Positions 25,129-34,515 of a stretch of 49,981 nucleotides of DNA are shown piece after piece. Location of the stretch: assembly GCA_025141675.1 (NCBI GenBank), contig CP081164.1, forward strand, positions 1 to 49,981. Direction: 5' to 3'. The notes under the pieces are model-generated. The model saw only the letters and a list, made by a program, of their open reading frames with translations, made no database searches and had not been told where the DNA came from. The first letter of the stretch is position 1. Every line of letters starts with the position of its first letter. This stretch comes from Rhodobacteraceae bacterium S2214. GTDB lineage: Bacteria; Pseudomonadota; Alphaproteobacteria; Rhodobacterales; Rhodobacteraceae. A program made the translations under genes and the position numbers.

Positions 25129-25770
25129 ATGGCTGCACCTGCCGTCGCCGCCGCGCCTGTTGCGGGAGTATATGTTGCTGGAGCGGCGCTTTTGGCTGGC
25201 GCTGCGTGGCTCATGACACCTGCAGGTCAAAGAGCTTCAGAAAGTTTTGGTGAGGCGGTCATCGATGGAGGCGCGCAAGCAGTCGACAACGTCAAGAGTG
25301 CTGCCTCCGCTGTCGTTGATGCGTTCTCAGGGGATGATGTTGACGCGCAAGCTGCTCCTGTAAGCACAACAACGACAGATACAACGACGCGCCCTTGCGA
25401 TGGACCACATCGAGGGCGTTTGCAAGTTCAAGGCTATAGTCCACGTGTCGATCCTGGGCCAATCGAGTTGTCATGGCCATGGGCGCGAACGTGTTTACCA
25501 CCCCTCAAACCGGAGGGGCTAGCGGCACTACCTTTTCTGCTGGGGGAAACCACTGCGATTAATTACGCTTCAGCAGGACTGAGAGGACCAGCCTTTGCAG
25601 CAATGTCGCGGCACATTGTGAGTGCTCCACCTATGGGTTTCCTTGCAGGCCATCGAAAAGGATGGGGGGTTACTCCAAATGGACGCTTACGTCCAAACCT
25701 TAACGCGGGACCAAACGCGCCTCGCGTTGATCTTGAAGTCCATGTTGGCAGAGCATTTGGAGTACGCTAA
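25129..25770 (+). CDS. Probable T6SS cargo effector with membrane segment and unknown C-terminal domain
   Basis: The protein is 213 residues and begins two bases after the adaptor. Residues about 5-30 are an Ala/Gly-rich hydrophobic segment (VAGVYVAGAALLAGAAWLM), as in adaptor-dependent T6SS effectors. A threonine-rich linker (about 78-88) follows. The C-terminal 120 residues start with CDGPHRGRLQVQG, continue with ELSWPWARTCLPP and end with RVDLEVHVGRAFG. I do not recognise that domain as a named toxin family, but its place after a DUF4123 adaptor and before a separate small gene is the standard effector position. His98 or the C-terminal D-x-E pair could be functional residues. Confidence 0.55.
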   Translation: MAAPAVAAAPVAGVYVAGAALLAGAAWLMTPAGQRASESFGEAVIDGGAQAVDNVKSAASAVVDAFSGDDVDAQAAPVSTTTTDTTTRPCDGPHRGRLQVQGYSPRVDPGPIELSWPWARTCLPPLKPEGLAALPFLLGETTAINYASAGLRGPAFAAMSRHIVSAPPMGFLAGHRKGWGVTPNGRLRPNLNAGPNAPRVDLEVHVGRAFGVR

Positions 25771-26402
25771 TGATTGATAAATTTGAAAAAACACCTGATT
25801 TCCCTTTTGAAAGGTATTTTGAAGACGCCAACCAGTATGCAGCTGCGCTAGAATATTGGATGTCCGTTTTGCGTAAGGCTAAAGGCTTTGACGCAACTTA
25901 TTGGGCGCCAAGAGAGCGACCCCTCGAGATCGAAAGCGACATGTATCATGGCAAAGTTATTGACATCATATCCAACGATTTAAGGAAGGAGATCAACTTA
26001 CAAACGTGGAGTGTCTTGGGTGATGCCAATATGTTGTTCAAGGAAAATAGCGGCTTGTCGCCAGCGGATTATAAATCGCTCAAAGCTAAATTCGGCCCTG
26101 AATTTTCATTGGCCGATGATGTCATCGCAGGCATGTCTTATCAGGAGGCCCTAACGGAGGCACAGGATGATGCACGCCTGACACCGGCCAAAATTTGGGT
26201 AGAAAAAGCAAGCATTTGGCACAGCGATCCGACATACAAAAATGGTGGATATCAGATTGAGACTGAACGCTTGGTTCTAACAGCGCAAATATCCAAGCAA
26301 GGTGAATCCGCAGCATTATCCGCGCTTGCATTGTTTCTAGAGCCAGGAAGCAGCATGTTTCGAGTAAATAATGCTTTCCCTGACGGTATGGTTGTAACTT
26401 AA
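25770..26402 (+). CDS. Probable cognate immunity protein
   Basis: The protein is 210 residues. Its ATG overlaps the last base of the preceding stop, so it is translationally coupled to the putative effector. It is acidic and soluble, with no signal peptide. Stretches such as YAAALEYWMSVLRKAKGFDA, EINLQTWSVLGDANMLF and ETERLVLTAQISKQG do not match a family I know. Adaptor, effector and immunity gene order makes the immunity role the simplest reading. A cytoplasmic immunity protein would imply a toxin acting in the cytoplasm. Confidence 0.5.
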   Translation: MIDKFEKTPDFPFERYFEDANQYAAALEYWMSVLRKAKGFDATYWAPRERPLEIESDMYHGKVIDIISNDLRKEINLQTWSVLGDANMLFKENSGLSPADYKSLKAKFGPEFSLADDVIAGMSYQEALTEAQDDARLTPAKIWVEKASIWHSDPTYKNGGYQIETERLVLTAQISKQGESAALSALALFLEPGSSMFRVNNAFPDGMVVT

Positions 26403-26504
26403 ATTGGCTAGCTTCCGGCTTTACAGTTTGAAACCTATTTGGGCATCCCCATCCGCACGATTATTTAACATAACCCTGATTATTGGATTTAGGTTTGTCG
26501 CTGC

Positions 26505-28067
26505 AAAGTTAGAATGTCTCACATCTGCAAAGTAGAAGTGTCACACTTCCCTGTTGAAGCAGGATTGGAGTGTGGCCGTGGGATTGGTGATCATGAGCGA
26601 ACGCGAGCTGAACCGCATAGAAGTACTGAGCCAAGTGACACAAGGCCGGATGACGGCAGTGACAGCGGCAAATGTTCTGGGACTGAGCCGACGACAAGTC
26701 CATCGGCTGTTGAAGAGTTTCCAGGCAGAAGGCCCAGCAGTGATCCGTCACAAAGCGCGTGGCCGAAGATCGAACAACAGTATTGATCCTGCGGTGCTTG
26801 AGTTTGCTGTGACGCTGGTCAAAGAGAACTACATCGACTTTGGGCCAACCTTTGCAGCTGAGAAGCTGGCCGAGGATCACGGTCTGAAGGTATCCCGTGA
26901 GACGCTTCGCAAGTTGATGCAGGACGCTGGAATCTGGTTGTCACGCAAACAACGTCGCACATTCCATCAGCCCAGATTGCGCCGGGAATGCTTTGGCGAG
27001 TTGATCCAGATTGATGGCTCAGATCATCGCTGGTTCGAAAATCGCGGGCCAGCGTGCACTCTGCTCGTTTTCATAGACGATGCGACCAGTACGTTGATGC
27101 AACTGCGGTTTGTGACCTCTGAGAGTACCTTCAGTTACTTTGAAGCGCTGGATCTGTATCTGGCAGCACATGGTCGGCCGGTTGCGTTCTATTCTGACAA
27201 ACACACAGTGTTTCGTGTCGCCAATCAGTCGGCCAAATCAGGGCACGGCATGACCCAGTTTGGTCGGGCTTTGAACGCGTTAAACATCGAGATTCTCTGC
27301 GCAAACAGCTCTCAGGCCAAAGGGCGTGTCGAACGCGCCAACCGCACCTTGCAGGATCGTTTGGTTAAAGAACTTAGGCTTGCAGGCATCTCAGACATGG
27401 AGGAGGCGAATGCGTTCCTGCCCGGCTTCACGGACCGCTATAACGCCAAGTTTGCAAAGGTGCCCCGTCGCGCCGACAACCTGCACCGTCCGATGAACAT
27501 CGAACCGGATCGTCTGCGTGACATCTTCTGTTTCAGAGACGAGCGGCTTGTCAGCAAACAACTGGCCTTCTCCTATGAGCGCCAACGTATCATCCTGGCC
27601 GAGAATGAGATCACCCGCGATCTGCCGGGCAAATATGTGGATACCTTCGCCTTTCCAGACGGCAGCTTGGACATCCGATGGAAAGGCGTTTCAATCCCTT
27701 ACACCGTCTTCGACAAGGATCAGCGCGTCACACATGCGGCCATCACTGAGAACAAGCGCCTAGGTGCCGTGCTTGAACACATCAAAGCTGAACAGGACAA
27801 GGCCGCTCCTAAAAAGCGCCGCGCTGGCAAACAGCGCACACGCTACGAGCCAACCGGGCGGCGCAACACAGAAGGTTGGAGTTCAAAGCTGGCCATTAGA
27901 GCCAAAAAGAAACAGGCGGAAGCTACGCAGACAGCAGCAGAATAACAACGCCCGCATGGCTAGTCCGGGCTGCGATATGTGAAGTCTCCGCCCTGCCCAG
28001 CCATGCTCGAACTCCGCCAAGTGGGACATTTCTACTTTGCGCAACGACGGACATTTCTACTTGGTTG
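26505..28067 (+). mobile_element. ISNCY-type insertion sequence, apparently complete
   Basis: The left end contains GCAAAGTTAGAATGTC and, about 20 bases further in, GCAAAGTAGAAGTGTCACAC. The right end, reverse-complemented, has CCAAGTAGAAATGTCC and GCAAAGTAGAAATGTCCCAC in the same order. So each end carries two related repeats in inverted orientation, bracketing one transposase gene. Exact end positions are uncertain by a few bases and I did not find a convincing target duplication. Confidence 0.7.
26593..27945 (+). CDS. ISNCY-family transposase
   Basis: The protein is 450 residues. The N-terminal helix-turn-helix is VTAANVLGLSRRQVHRLLK. The DDE integrase core follows: LIQIDGSDHRWF (first Asp, about residue 140), AFYSDKHTVF (second Asp) and SSQAKGRVERANRTLQ (Glu). 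The C-terminal part carries a basic tail (KKRRAGKQR). ATG at 26593 is preferred over a longer TTG frame from 26554. The reading frame is intact, so the element may be active. It inserted between the effector module and the IS30 element, and did not break either neighbour gene. Confidence 0.85.
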   Translation: MSERELNRIEVLSQVTQGRMTAVTAANVLGLSRRQVHRLLKSFQAEGPAVIRHKARGRRSNNSIDPAVLEFAVTLVKENYIDFGPTFAAEKLAEDHGLKVSRETLRKLMQDAGIWLSRKQRRTFHQPRLRRECFGELIQIDGSDHRWFENRGPACTLLVFIDDATSTLMQLRFVTSESTFSYFEALDLYLAAHGRPVAFYSDKHTVFRVANQSAKSGHGMTQFGRALNALNIEILCANSSQAKGRVERANRTLQDRLVKELRLAGISDMEEANAFLPGFTDRYNAKFAKVPRRADNLHRPMNIEPDRLRDIFCFRDERLVSKQLAFSYERQRIILAENEITRDLPGKYVDTFAFPDGSLDIRWKGVSIPYTVFDKDQRVTHAAITENKRLGAVLEHIKAEQDKAAPKKRRAGKQRTRYEPTGRRNTEGWSSKLAIRAKKKQAEATQTAAE

Positions 28068-28097
28068 CAACACACGTGTCGCCGGGGCACATTCTAA

Positions 28098-29160
28098 ACT
28101 GGGTTGCGACAAATCCCCTATCTTGCTGGAAAGCAAGGAGAATGAAGATGGCCCATACAGAGCTAGATTTGCATGAGCGTCGTGCGATTGAAGACATGTT
28201 GAACGCGAAAGTGCCCGTGAGCAAGATTGCCGCAGAGATAGGCAGGCACCGCTCAACTGTCTATCGTGAGATCAAACGGAACAGATTTGTTGATGAAGAA
28301 CTGCCAAAGCTGAATGGCTACTACGGAGTGAATGCACAGAGATCTGCTGTCCACCGCCGCGCCCGACGACGTAAGCTGGTTCGGTTTGTCGATCTGCGGC
28401 GGCATGTAATCGCCCAACTCAAGGTTGGCTGGTCGCCGGAACAGATCGCAGGTCGATTGCAACTAGATGGCCAGCCTTCGCGTGTCAGCCATGAGACGAT
28501 CTATGCCTATGTGTACGGCCCGGATGGCCAATCGGAAGAGCTGGCACGCCATCTTCCGCATCGGCGCAAAAACGTCAACCGCGCCGTCGTCGAACACCGC
28601 GCGGCCTTGTTTTTCCGCCTGATCAGTCAATCCATGAACGCCCTGACTACGTCAAGACACGTGAGACTTTCGGTGAATGGGAAGTCGACTTGATGATCTT
28701 TGAGCGGGCGCAGGGCAAGACGAATGTCGCGTCATTGATCGAGCGCAAGACGCGCTTTGCGGTTCTGTTTCGTAACAACGACCGCAGCACGACCCATCTA
28801 ATGAACCGGTTGATGACTGTGATGGAACCCCTACCCCAACCAGCACGCAAATCGATCACCTTTGACCGTGGGATCGAGTTCCGAAACTGGCGAAAGCTGA
28901 AGCCAGGGATCGGAACGGAGGCTTGGTTTTGTGATCCACAGGCTCCGTGGCAAAAGGGTTCGGTCGAGAACCTGAACGAACGTGCGCGGCGATATCTGCC
29001 ACGCGATGCGCCCGTGGCCGCGCTCTCAAATCGAGATATGAAGTCGATTTGTGACCGCTTGAACGGCACCCCCAGAAAGTGCCTTAGATGGCGCACACCA
29101 ACTGAAGCATTCAGGGACGAACTGATGGAACTGGGATAGCGGAACCAGTCGCAACGACCC
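28098..29160 (+). mobile_element. IS30-family insertion sequence with frameshifted transposase
   Basis: GTTGCGAC near 28103-28110 and its complement GTCGCAAC at 29148-29155 mark likely inverted ends around one transposase gene. The ends are short and imperfect, so the boundaries are approximate. The element directly abuts the ISNCY element. Confidence 0.6.
28148..29139 (+). pseudogene. IS30-family transposase, one-base frameshift
   Basis: ATG at 28148 follows AAGGAG by seven bases. The first frame has the IS30 HTH (DLHERRAIEDMLNAKVPVSKIAAEI, in parts DLHERRAIEDML and VSKIAAEIGRHRSTVYREI) and WSPEQIAGRLQLDG. It then runs into the wrong frame. Adding one A to the A5 run at 28568-28572 restores RRKKRQPRRRRTPRGLVFPP and joins FGEWEVDLMIFERAQG, the first catalytic Asp. 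ITFDRGIEF and PWQKGSVENLNERARRY supply the second Asp and the Glu. As written the transposase is split, but a -1 slip on AAAAA could produce full-length protein. Confidence 0.8.
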
Positions 29161-29240
29161 TTGAGACTCCATGGGTGCGCGTTACTTTGAAGTGCGACTC
29201 CTATTAGAAAATAATGGGTTACAAAATAGGGAGAATATTG

Positions 29241-29408
29241 CATGCGAACCGTCTATACGCAACTGAGCATGCAAGAACGATCGGCTATATCTTGCCCCAT
29301 ACCAGAAGTTGCAGCCATCTCATAAGAAGACTACGAGTTCCTCCAATGTCAAAGGTCATGAAGCTTACCGCGAACATGCAGGCAGACTACCAAAAGGGAA
29401 AGCATTGA
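29241..29408 (+). mobile_element. IS30 transposase N-terminal remnant
   Basis: ATG at 29241 begins MRTVYTQLSMQERSAI, the typical start of another IS30-type transposase, and stops soon after. A little further the DNA can encode a short basic segment, and then similarity ends. The rest of 29160-29692 is AT-rich with no gene, and probably contains the promoter for the polysaccharide genes that follow. Confidence 0.45.
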
Positions 29409-29692
29409 CTTAATTGTAATAACCCTAAAAGACGACAGCAAGGAATGAAGCGGATTGGAAAATTCTACTAAAACCCACAGAAATGTGACCAACCTCAAAA
29501 ACCCCCAAGACATACAGAGGAAAAATGAGAAAAACTACCGTGGACAATCTAGAAAGCCTTGCTTCAATAGAAACAATACACAGATGTGCACCGTTCCAGA
29601 AAAATGCACGTCTTAGGTGCGTACGCTATTTGTGATCACATTTCAGATACGTATCAAAAAACAAGAAACACCAAATCAACAGGGCTTCAAAT

Positions 29693-30613
29693 ATGCGCAA
29701 ATTGGTAGTTAATATGGCATTCGGCTTGATATACTATCTTCCGTCATGGTTGTGGCTCGATAAACTCTGCACAAAAGTTGTGATCTGGAAAAGCAATGGG
29801 AAATGGCCAAACACAAATAGACCTAAAACATTCTCTGATATTTGCACAAAAATAAACTTCGAGCAAATAAACGGCTTAAGGTCTATTATTTGTAATAAAT
29901 TCTATCTACGATACTATGTCACCGCAACAATTGGTCCAAAATTCCTTTTGCCACTTATTGATCACATTCAAAGTATGGCGGATTATCACAAACTATGCGA
30001 AGCCAATTTTGAACCTTGCGTGCTTAAGCCCGCGCATGGCTCAGGCGCAGTATTCTTTGCGAACTCTATACAAGAGTTAAAATCTAAAGAGTGTCAAGAA
30101 TTTTGCACGCAAATGCTAAAATTGAAGTACGACAGACTGTCAAAGCAGATCACATATGGCACATTCGAGCGCAGCATAATTGTCGAAAAAAATATGGGAA
30201 CGATTGATGGCCGGACTATTTCAGATTATAAAATTCATTGCTTTCACGGAATACCCACAATTGTACAACATGACGAAGGGCGTTTTCAAAATCACACTCA
30301 AACCTTTTATGATCCCTCATGGCAACACTTGGACGTCAATGTCTTAGCGGGAGTAAAGAGTAGTCCTTCTCTTGAAAAAAAGCCCTCGTGCCTTGAAGCA
30401 ATTATCGATACCGCACGCAATCTTTCAAAGGGGCTAGATTATGTGCGAGTTGATTTATACGCTATTAATGAATCTATTTACGTCGGCGAAATGACCAGCT
30501 TTCCGTGGGGTGGGAAATACGGATTTAAACCGTCAAAATTTGATCGCGACCTAGCTAAACTATACAATGAGAGCATGTCGACTGAAGATTTCTTCAGTAA
30601 CTGGCCTAAATAG
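29693..30613 (+). CDS. TupA-like ATP-grasp protein of the polysaccharide cluster
   Basis: The protein is 306 residues. It matches the TupA-like ATP-grasp family found in capsule and exopolysaccharide loci, thought to add amino acids or other groups to sugars. Seen in order: KTFSDICTKINF, VLKPAHGSGAVFFAN (glycine-rich ATP loop, about 118-132), a lysine-rich RTISDYKIHCFHG, GLDYVRVDLYAINESIYVGEMTSFPWGG, with the metal-binding Asp and Glu. It may decorate the repeat unit. The N-terminal 25 residues are hydrophobic and could attach it to the membrane. The DNA is AT-rich compared with genes at 39-45 kb, which suggests separate origin of this part of the cluster. Confidence 0.75.
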   Translation: MRKLVVNMAFGLIYYLPSWLWLDKLCTKVVIWKSNGKWPNTNRPKTFSDICTKINFEQINGLRSIICNKFYLRYYVTATIGPKFLLPLIDHIQSMADYHKLCEANFEPCVLKPAHGSGAVFFANSIQELKSKECQEFCTQMLKLKYDRLSKQITYGTFERSIIVEKNMGTIDGRTISDYKIHCFHGIPTIVQHDEGRFQNHTQTFYDPSWQHLDVNVLAGVKSSPSLEKKPSCLEAIIDTARNLSKGLDYVRVDLYAINESIYVGEMTSFPWGGKYGFKPSKFDRDLAKLYNESMSTEDFFSNWPK

Positions 30614-30648
30614 GAAACATATTTTTCTCCTAAGGTCCTTCAATTTCC

Positions 30649-31899
30649 ATGAAACTCTCAAACAGGATATCGTTTCAGATGAAATTATTCCGAGGTCGCA
30701 TATTCAAGAATCTTGTTGCACTAGGTGCAATCAGAGGAACCAATATTGTAGTTTCCTTGGTGACAATTCCATACCTAGTAAAAACTGTTGGATTAGAGAA
30801 CTATGGTCTCCTCGCATTTTCTCTAGCGCTAGCAACATTTTTTGGAACGGTCGTACAATATGGATTTAGCATTTCCGCTACGCGCCGAATAGCACACGAA
30901 AAAGGTAATTTAACTGAACTGTCGAAAGAATTTACACTCACAACAGCTGTGACTTGGGCATTTACTCTAATCATCGCCGCGTGTTTCGCTTTTACGTTTA
31001 CAATTTTTCGCAATTTCTCAGAAATATGGAATCTCCATATAGGCGCATTCTCTTTGTCGCTAGCAGTATCGTTATTTCCGCACTGGTTATTCCTTGGTCT
31101 AGGGCGATCAAGCGTCGTGGCGATTATGACACTCTTTATTCGCCTGACATACATAGGCCTGCTAATTCTTTTTGTCAAAGAACCAGCTGACTATATATTG
31201 GTGCATTACCTAAATGCTCTGTCCGCTATGTCTGCACTTTTTGTATCTTACATCTATATCGCGCTATACACTGATGTGAAACTCACAGTAGTCAAATTTA
31301 GAGATATGTGGCACCATGTCGTTTCCGGATTTAGCTTTTTCCTAATCCAATTCGCACCGTTGCTGTACAATAACTTCACAATTTTTTTTGTAGGCTTAAC
31401 AGCATCACCGGTTAGCGTTGGTATTTTCAGCGTTGCGAGTGGAATAATCGAAATCATCATTTCTTTCGGACGAATTGGATCAAATGCCGCGCTGCCCGTA
31501 TTAACAACGAAACCCGAAAAGCACTCAATATTCGCTACCGTTCTTATCGGAGCTGGAATAACCATTTCTTGTCTTGTGCTTTTATACGCGCCTATCATCG
31601 CGCAAATTGTATCGGACGAAAATCATGGCGATATATCACTGTATTTAAGGGTATTAGCGGTTGGCATGCCATTCTCGTTTGCTTATCTAGCATACAACAC
31701 CTATGGTCTTGCAATTTTTGGCCATTCAAGAATAGCGGCCAAATTAACAGTGACCATTTCTCTTATCTCGTTACTAATCGCGATCGTAAGCATTCCCACT
31801 CTAGGTAGCTGGGGAGGCGTAGTAACACTTATTGCAGCTCGTACAATGCTGGGATCCTACTCCGCCTTTGTAGCAAAAACATTAGTCCGCACCAACTAA
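30649..31899 (+). CDS. wzx: Polysaccharide repeat-unit flippase (Wzx type)
   Basis: The protein is 416 residues with 11-12 predicted membrane segments, the normal Wzx/RfbX size. It starts with the typical NLVALGAIRGTNIVVSLVTIPYLVKTVGLENYGLLAF pattern (quoted as IPYLVKTVGLENYGLLAF), the signature of oligosaccharide flippases. Wzx moves the lipid-linked repeat unit to the periplasmic side of the inner membrane. An internal ATG at 30679 is also possible. It follows the TupA-like gene by 35 bases and probably shares its transcript. A decayed IS3 element separates it from the polymerase gene, which is on the other strand. Confidence 0.85.
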   Translation: MKLSNRISFQMKLFRGRIFKNLVALGAIRGTNIVVSLVTIPYLVKTVGLENYGLLAFSLALATFFGTVVQYGFSISATRRIAHEKGNLTELSKEFTLTTAVTWAFTLIIAACFAFTFTIFRNFSEIWNLHIGAFSLSLAVSLFPHWLFLGLGRSSVVAIMTLFIRLTYIGLLILFVKEPADYILVHYLNALSAMSALFVSYIYIALYTDVKLTVVKFRDMWHHVVSGFSFFLIQFAPLLYNNFTIFFVGLTASPVSVGIFSVASGIIEIIISFGRIGSNAALPVLTTKPEKHSIFATVLIGAGITISCLVLLYAPIIAQIVSDENHGDISLYLRVLAVGMPFSFAYLAYNTYGLAIFGHSRIAAKLTVTISLISLLIAIVSIPTLGSWGGVVTLIAARTMLGSYSAFVAKTLVRTN

Positions 31900-31979
31900 G
31901 AAGAATATGCTTGTTAATTTCAAGCCAAACATTAGGATTCGTCGGATAAATACTCTGCTTACTATTAGAGACCAGATGT

Positions 31980-33240
31980 CTGCAAAATAGCAATGAGACA
32001 AAAGGTTTCACTAGAACCGAGATCGCAAGCGTCGCAAATGAATGTGTCGTCAGTGGCCTGGGCACCAAGTTCTCTCCAGCTTTGCACGGCGTTCTTGAGA
32101 TTAGGTCTTTGACGTTGGTCGGCCTTCTTGTCTATCGCCTTTCTCTGCAAAAATTCCATCGATGTCAGGTTGACTAATGCTGAATGTGGTCTGCCCAGTT
32201 CTATTTGTCCTGCCATTCTTCAAGCGTGTGGCCGGCATCGCGCAATGTACCAAACAGCGTTTCGTTAAGGCATTCGTCTCGCAATTTGCCGTTGAAACTT
32301 TCAATGAAACCGTTCTACTGGGGCTTTCCAGGCGCGATGTAGTGCCAATCGATGCCCGTATCCTGCACCCATTTGAGGATCGCCGCGCTGGTGAACTCGG
32401 TGCCATTGTCCGGAACAACCGTCTATGGCAGCCCGCATTCAGCGATGATCCTATCTAACTCGCGTGCAACGCGGTGCCCAGACAGCGACGTATCCGCCAC
32501 CAGAACCAAGTTCTCACGACTGAAGTCATCAACGACTGCCAAGATGCGAAACCTGCGACCGTCTGTCAGCGCGTCAGACACAAAATCCAAGCTCCAACGT
32601 TGGTTTGGACCATCAAGCAGCACCATCGGCTTCCTTGTGCCCAACGCACGCTTCCTGCCACCTCTGCGACGCACCTGAAGCTCCTCTTCACGGTAGATGC
32701 GCCTGACTTTCTTGTGGTTTACCTCAAAGCCCTCCCGCACAATTATCACGTGGATGCGGCGGCAGCCGTATCGACGCCGTTCGCGAGACACGCGATTGCT
32801 TGCATCTCGCAGTTCCGCATCATCACCACCGCGCGACAGATACCGCATCGTTGACCGATCAATCTGCAGCACATCACACGCCCGCCGCAGGCTTTCTCCG
32901 TGTGACTCGCACAGGTGGACGACAGCATTTCGCTTTGCCACGGGCGTCACCACTTTTTTGAATTGATGTCTCCCAACATCGCATTTTCCAACAGCTTCTT
33001 CAGCTTGCCGCTCTCGTCCTCAAACGCTTAAAGCGGCTTGGAGGCCGACGGATCCATGCGGCCATACAATGATTTGTACTTGTAGAACGCAGCCGAACTG
33101 ATCACGTACCTTAGACATACATCAATGGTCTTCTCAACAGATTCTCGTTGCTTGATCATCACAATAATCACTTCGTCCACAAGTCGTGCTTTCGTTTGTC
33201 CGCCCTTTGATTGAGCGAACCCTACACAAATTCGGAGGAG
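31980..33240 (-). mobile_element. Decayed IS3-family element (orfA and orfB both broken)
   Basis: The orfA part (about 33235-32945) reads TKARLVDEVIIVMIKQRESV, KYKSLYGRMDPSASKPL, a stop, and FEDESGKLKKLLENAMLGD. The orfB part opens at 32953 with AVVHLCESHGESLRRACDVL and continues to RWSLDFVSDALTDGRRFRIL, where the first catalytic Asp is found. A stop follows CGLP, then VPDNGTEFTSAAI (second Asp), [26 protein letters not shown] (with the catalytic Glu) and more breaks. Several true nonsense codons show long inactivity. The layout resembles the IS407 group. The element lies between wzx and wzy. Confidence 0.8.
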
Positions 33241-33255
33241 TTCTAGCGGCCCAAA

Positions 33256-34515
33256 TCACTTAGCGCAAAGCTTACCAGACAAGTGCAGAATCGCTACAGG
33301 TAAAGCAAAACCAAGCACTAACGTTCGAATTTCGCCACTATAAAATGTACCCGCCGACAAAAACGCGAAATAGAAGTAAAGCTCCTGACTGGGCGCAATT
33401 TTATAAATAGCCGTCCTCTTAACCATCAAGAAAGTAATTCTATACACCAATCCAGCAACGTAAACGCCGAAATATAGCCCCTGCACATACCCAAACGCTA
33501 TATATCCGGTAGGTACAATCGATTCCAGTCGACCAGTAAAAACTCTGGTATTAAAATAGGTTAATGATGGGCCGAAATCAGCGCCAATGACTCGTCCATA
33601 GAACAAAACGCCCTGCACATAATCGTAGAAATATCGAATACCAACATCATCAATTAGTATATCAACAGAGATTAGAGAAACGAATGGATGGGCAAGATTT
33701 TGGAAAACAGAGTTTGGATCAATCCCTGAATATCCAAAAACATCGAAGAAACCAGGGACCTCCCTCAAGACAACAAATTTGTAGATCAGAAACTTGCCAT
33801 TTATGATTGCAGGGAACAGGATCAGCATAAAAATTGGAATCGACAAAACAACCAACCGCGCAGGGAGCTTAATGAGAAAAATAAAGAATAGCGTAATAGC
33901 GAATAAAAGAGTCGCACGACCGGGAGACCCATACAAGTAGCTTATCAGAATTAGGAAGATGCACAGGAAACCCAAAGCTCGCCATTTTGCACCTATACAC
34001 AAAAAGAAGGCAGATAACATCAAAGCATTTGAGGTAATTTTTAAGAACGCGATTAGATGGCTTCCTTCCGCTTCGCCACTTCGAATTTTATATAGGACTT
34101 CGCTGTTAGGTCCGAAATACGACAAAATCGCGTTCAAGAAAAATCCGAACAAAAACAGGTATAGAATCATGTTTTTGTTGACCGACAACTGCATGAGATC
34201 AGTTTTAGTTCGTACCTGGCGCCTCTCCTTTCTCTTGGACCTTACCATATCCGTCGACATAAATCCGGATAAAAAAATGAATAGACAAAAAACAGAAAAT
34301 GCAACAGCTCCGGTTGAATGATCTAGAGCCCTATTTCCATAGATAAAATCTTGACCTGTTTCAAACAGAGTTACGGGAACCAAGTAGAATGTGACAATCA
34401 TAATCATCGAGAGCCGCACAAAATTCTGATCTTCATTACGCGGATATAAAAGGTAAATACTTATTACAACCAACCAAGAAATAAAAAGAATCAGCCCCTC
34501 AGCAAGATCAACCAT
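33256..34515 (-). CDS. wzy: Polysaccharide polymerase (Wzy type)
   Basis: The protein is 419 residues with about 10-12 hydrophobic segments and a larger periplasmic loop in the second half (around ILIDDVGIRYFYDYVQGVLF). This topology is that of O-antigen or exopolysaccharide repeat-unit polymerases. Sequence conservation in Wzy proteins is low, so the call rests on topology, length and neighbours. It overlaps the upstream glycosyltransferase by eight bases. With the flippase on the other side of the IS remnant it completes a Wzx/Wzy-dependent pathway. Confidence 0.8.
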   Translation of the reverse strand: MVDLAEGLILFISWLVVISIYLLYPRNEDQNFVRLSMIMIVTFYLVPVTLFETGQDFIYGNRALDHSTGAVAFSVFCLFIFLSGFMSTDMVRSKRKERRQVRTKTDLMQLSVNKNMILYLFLFGFFLNAILSYFGPNSEVLYKIRSGEAEGSHLIAFLKITSNALMLSAFFLCIGAKWRALGFLCIFLILISYLYGSPGRATLLFAITLFFIFLIKLPARLVVLSIPIFMLILFPAIINGKFLIYKFVVLREVPGFFDVFGYSGIDPNSVFQNLAHPFVSLISVDILIDDVGIRYFYDYVQGVLFYGRVIGADFGPSLTYFNTRVFTGRLESIVPTGYIAFGYVQGLYFGVYVAGLVYRITFLMVKRTAIYKIAPSQELYFYFAFLSAGTFYSGEIRTLVLGFALPVAILHLSGKLCAK

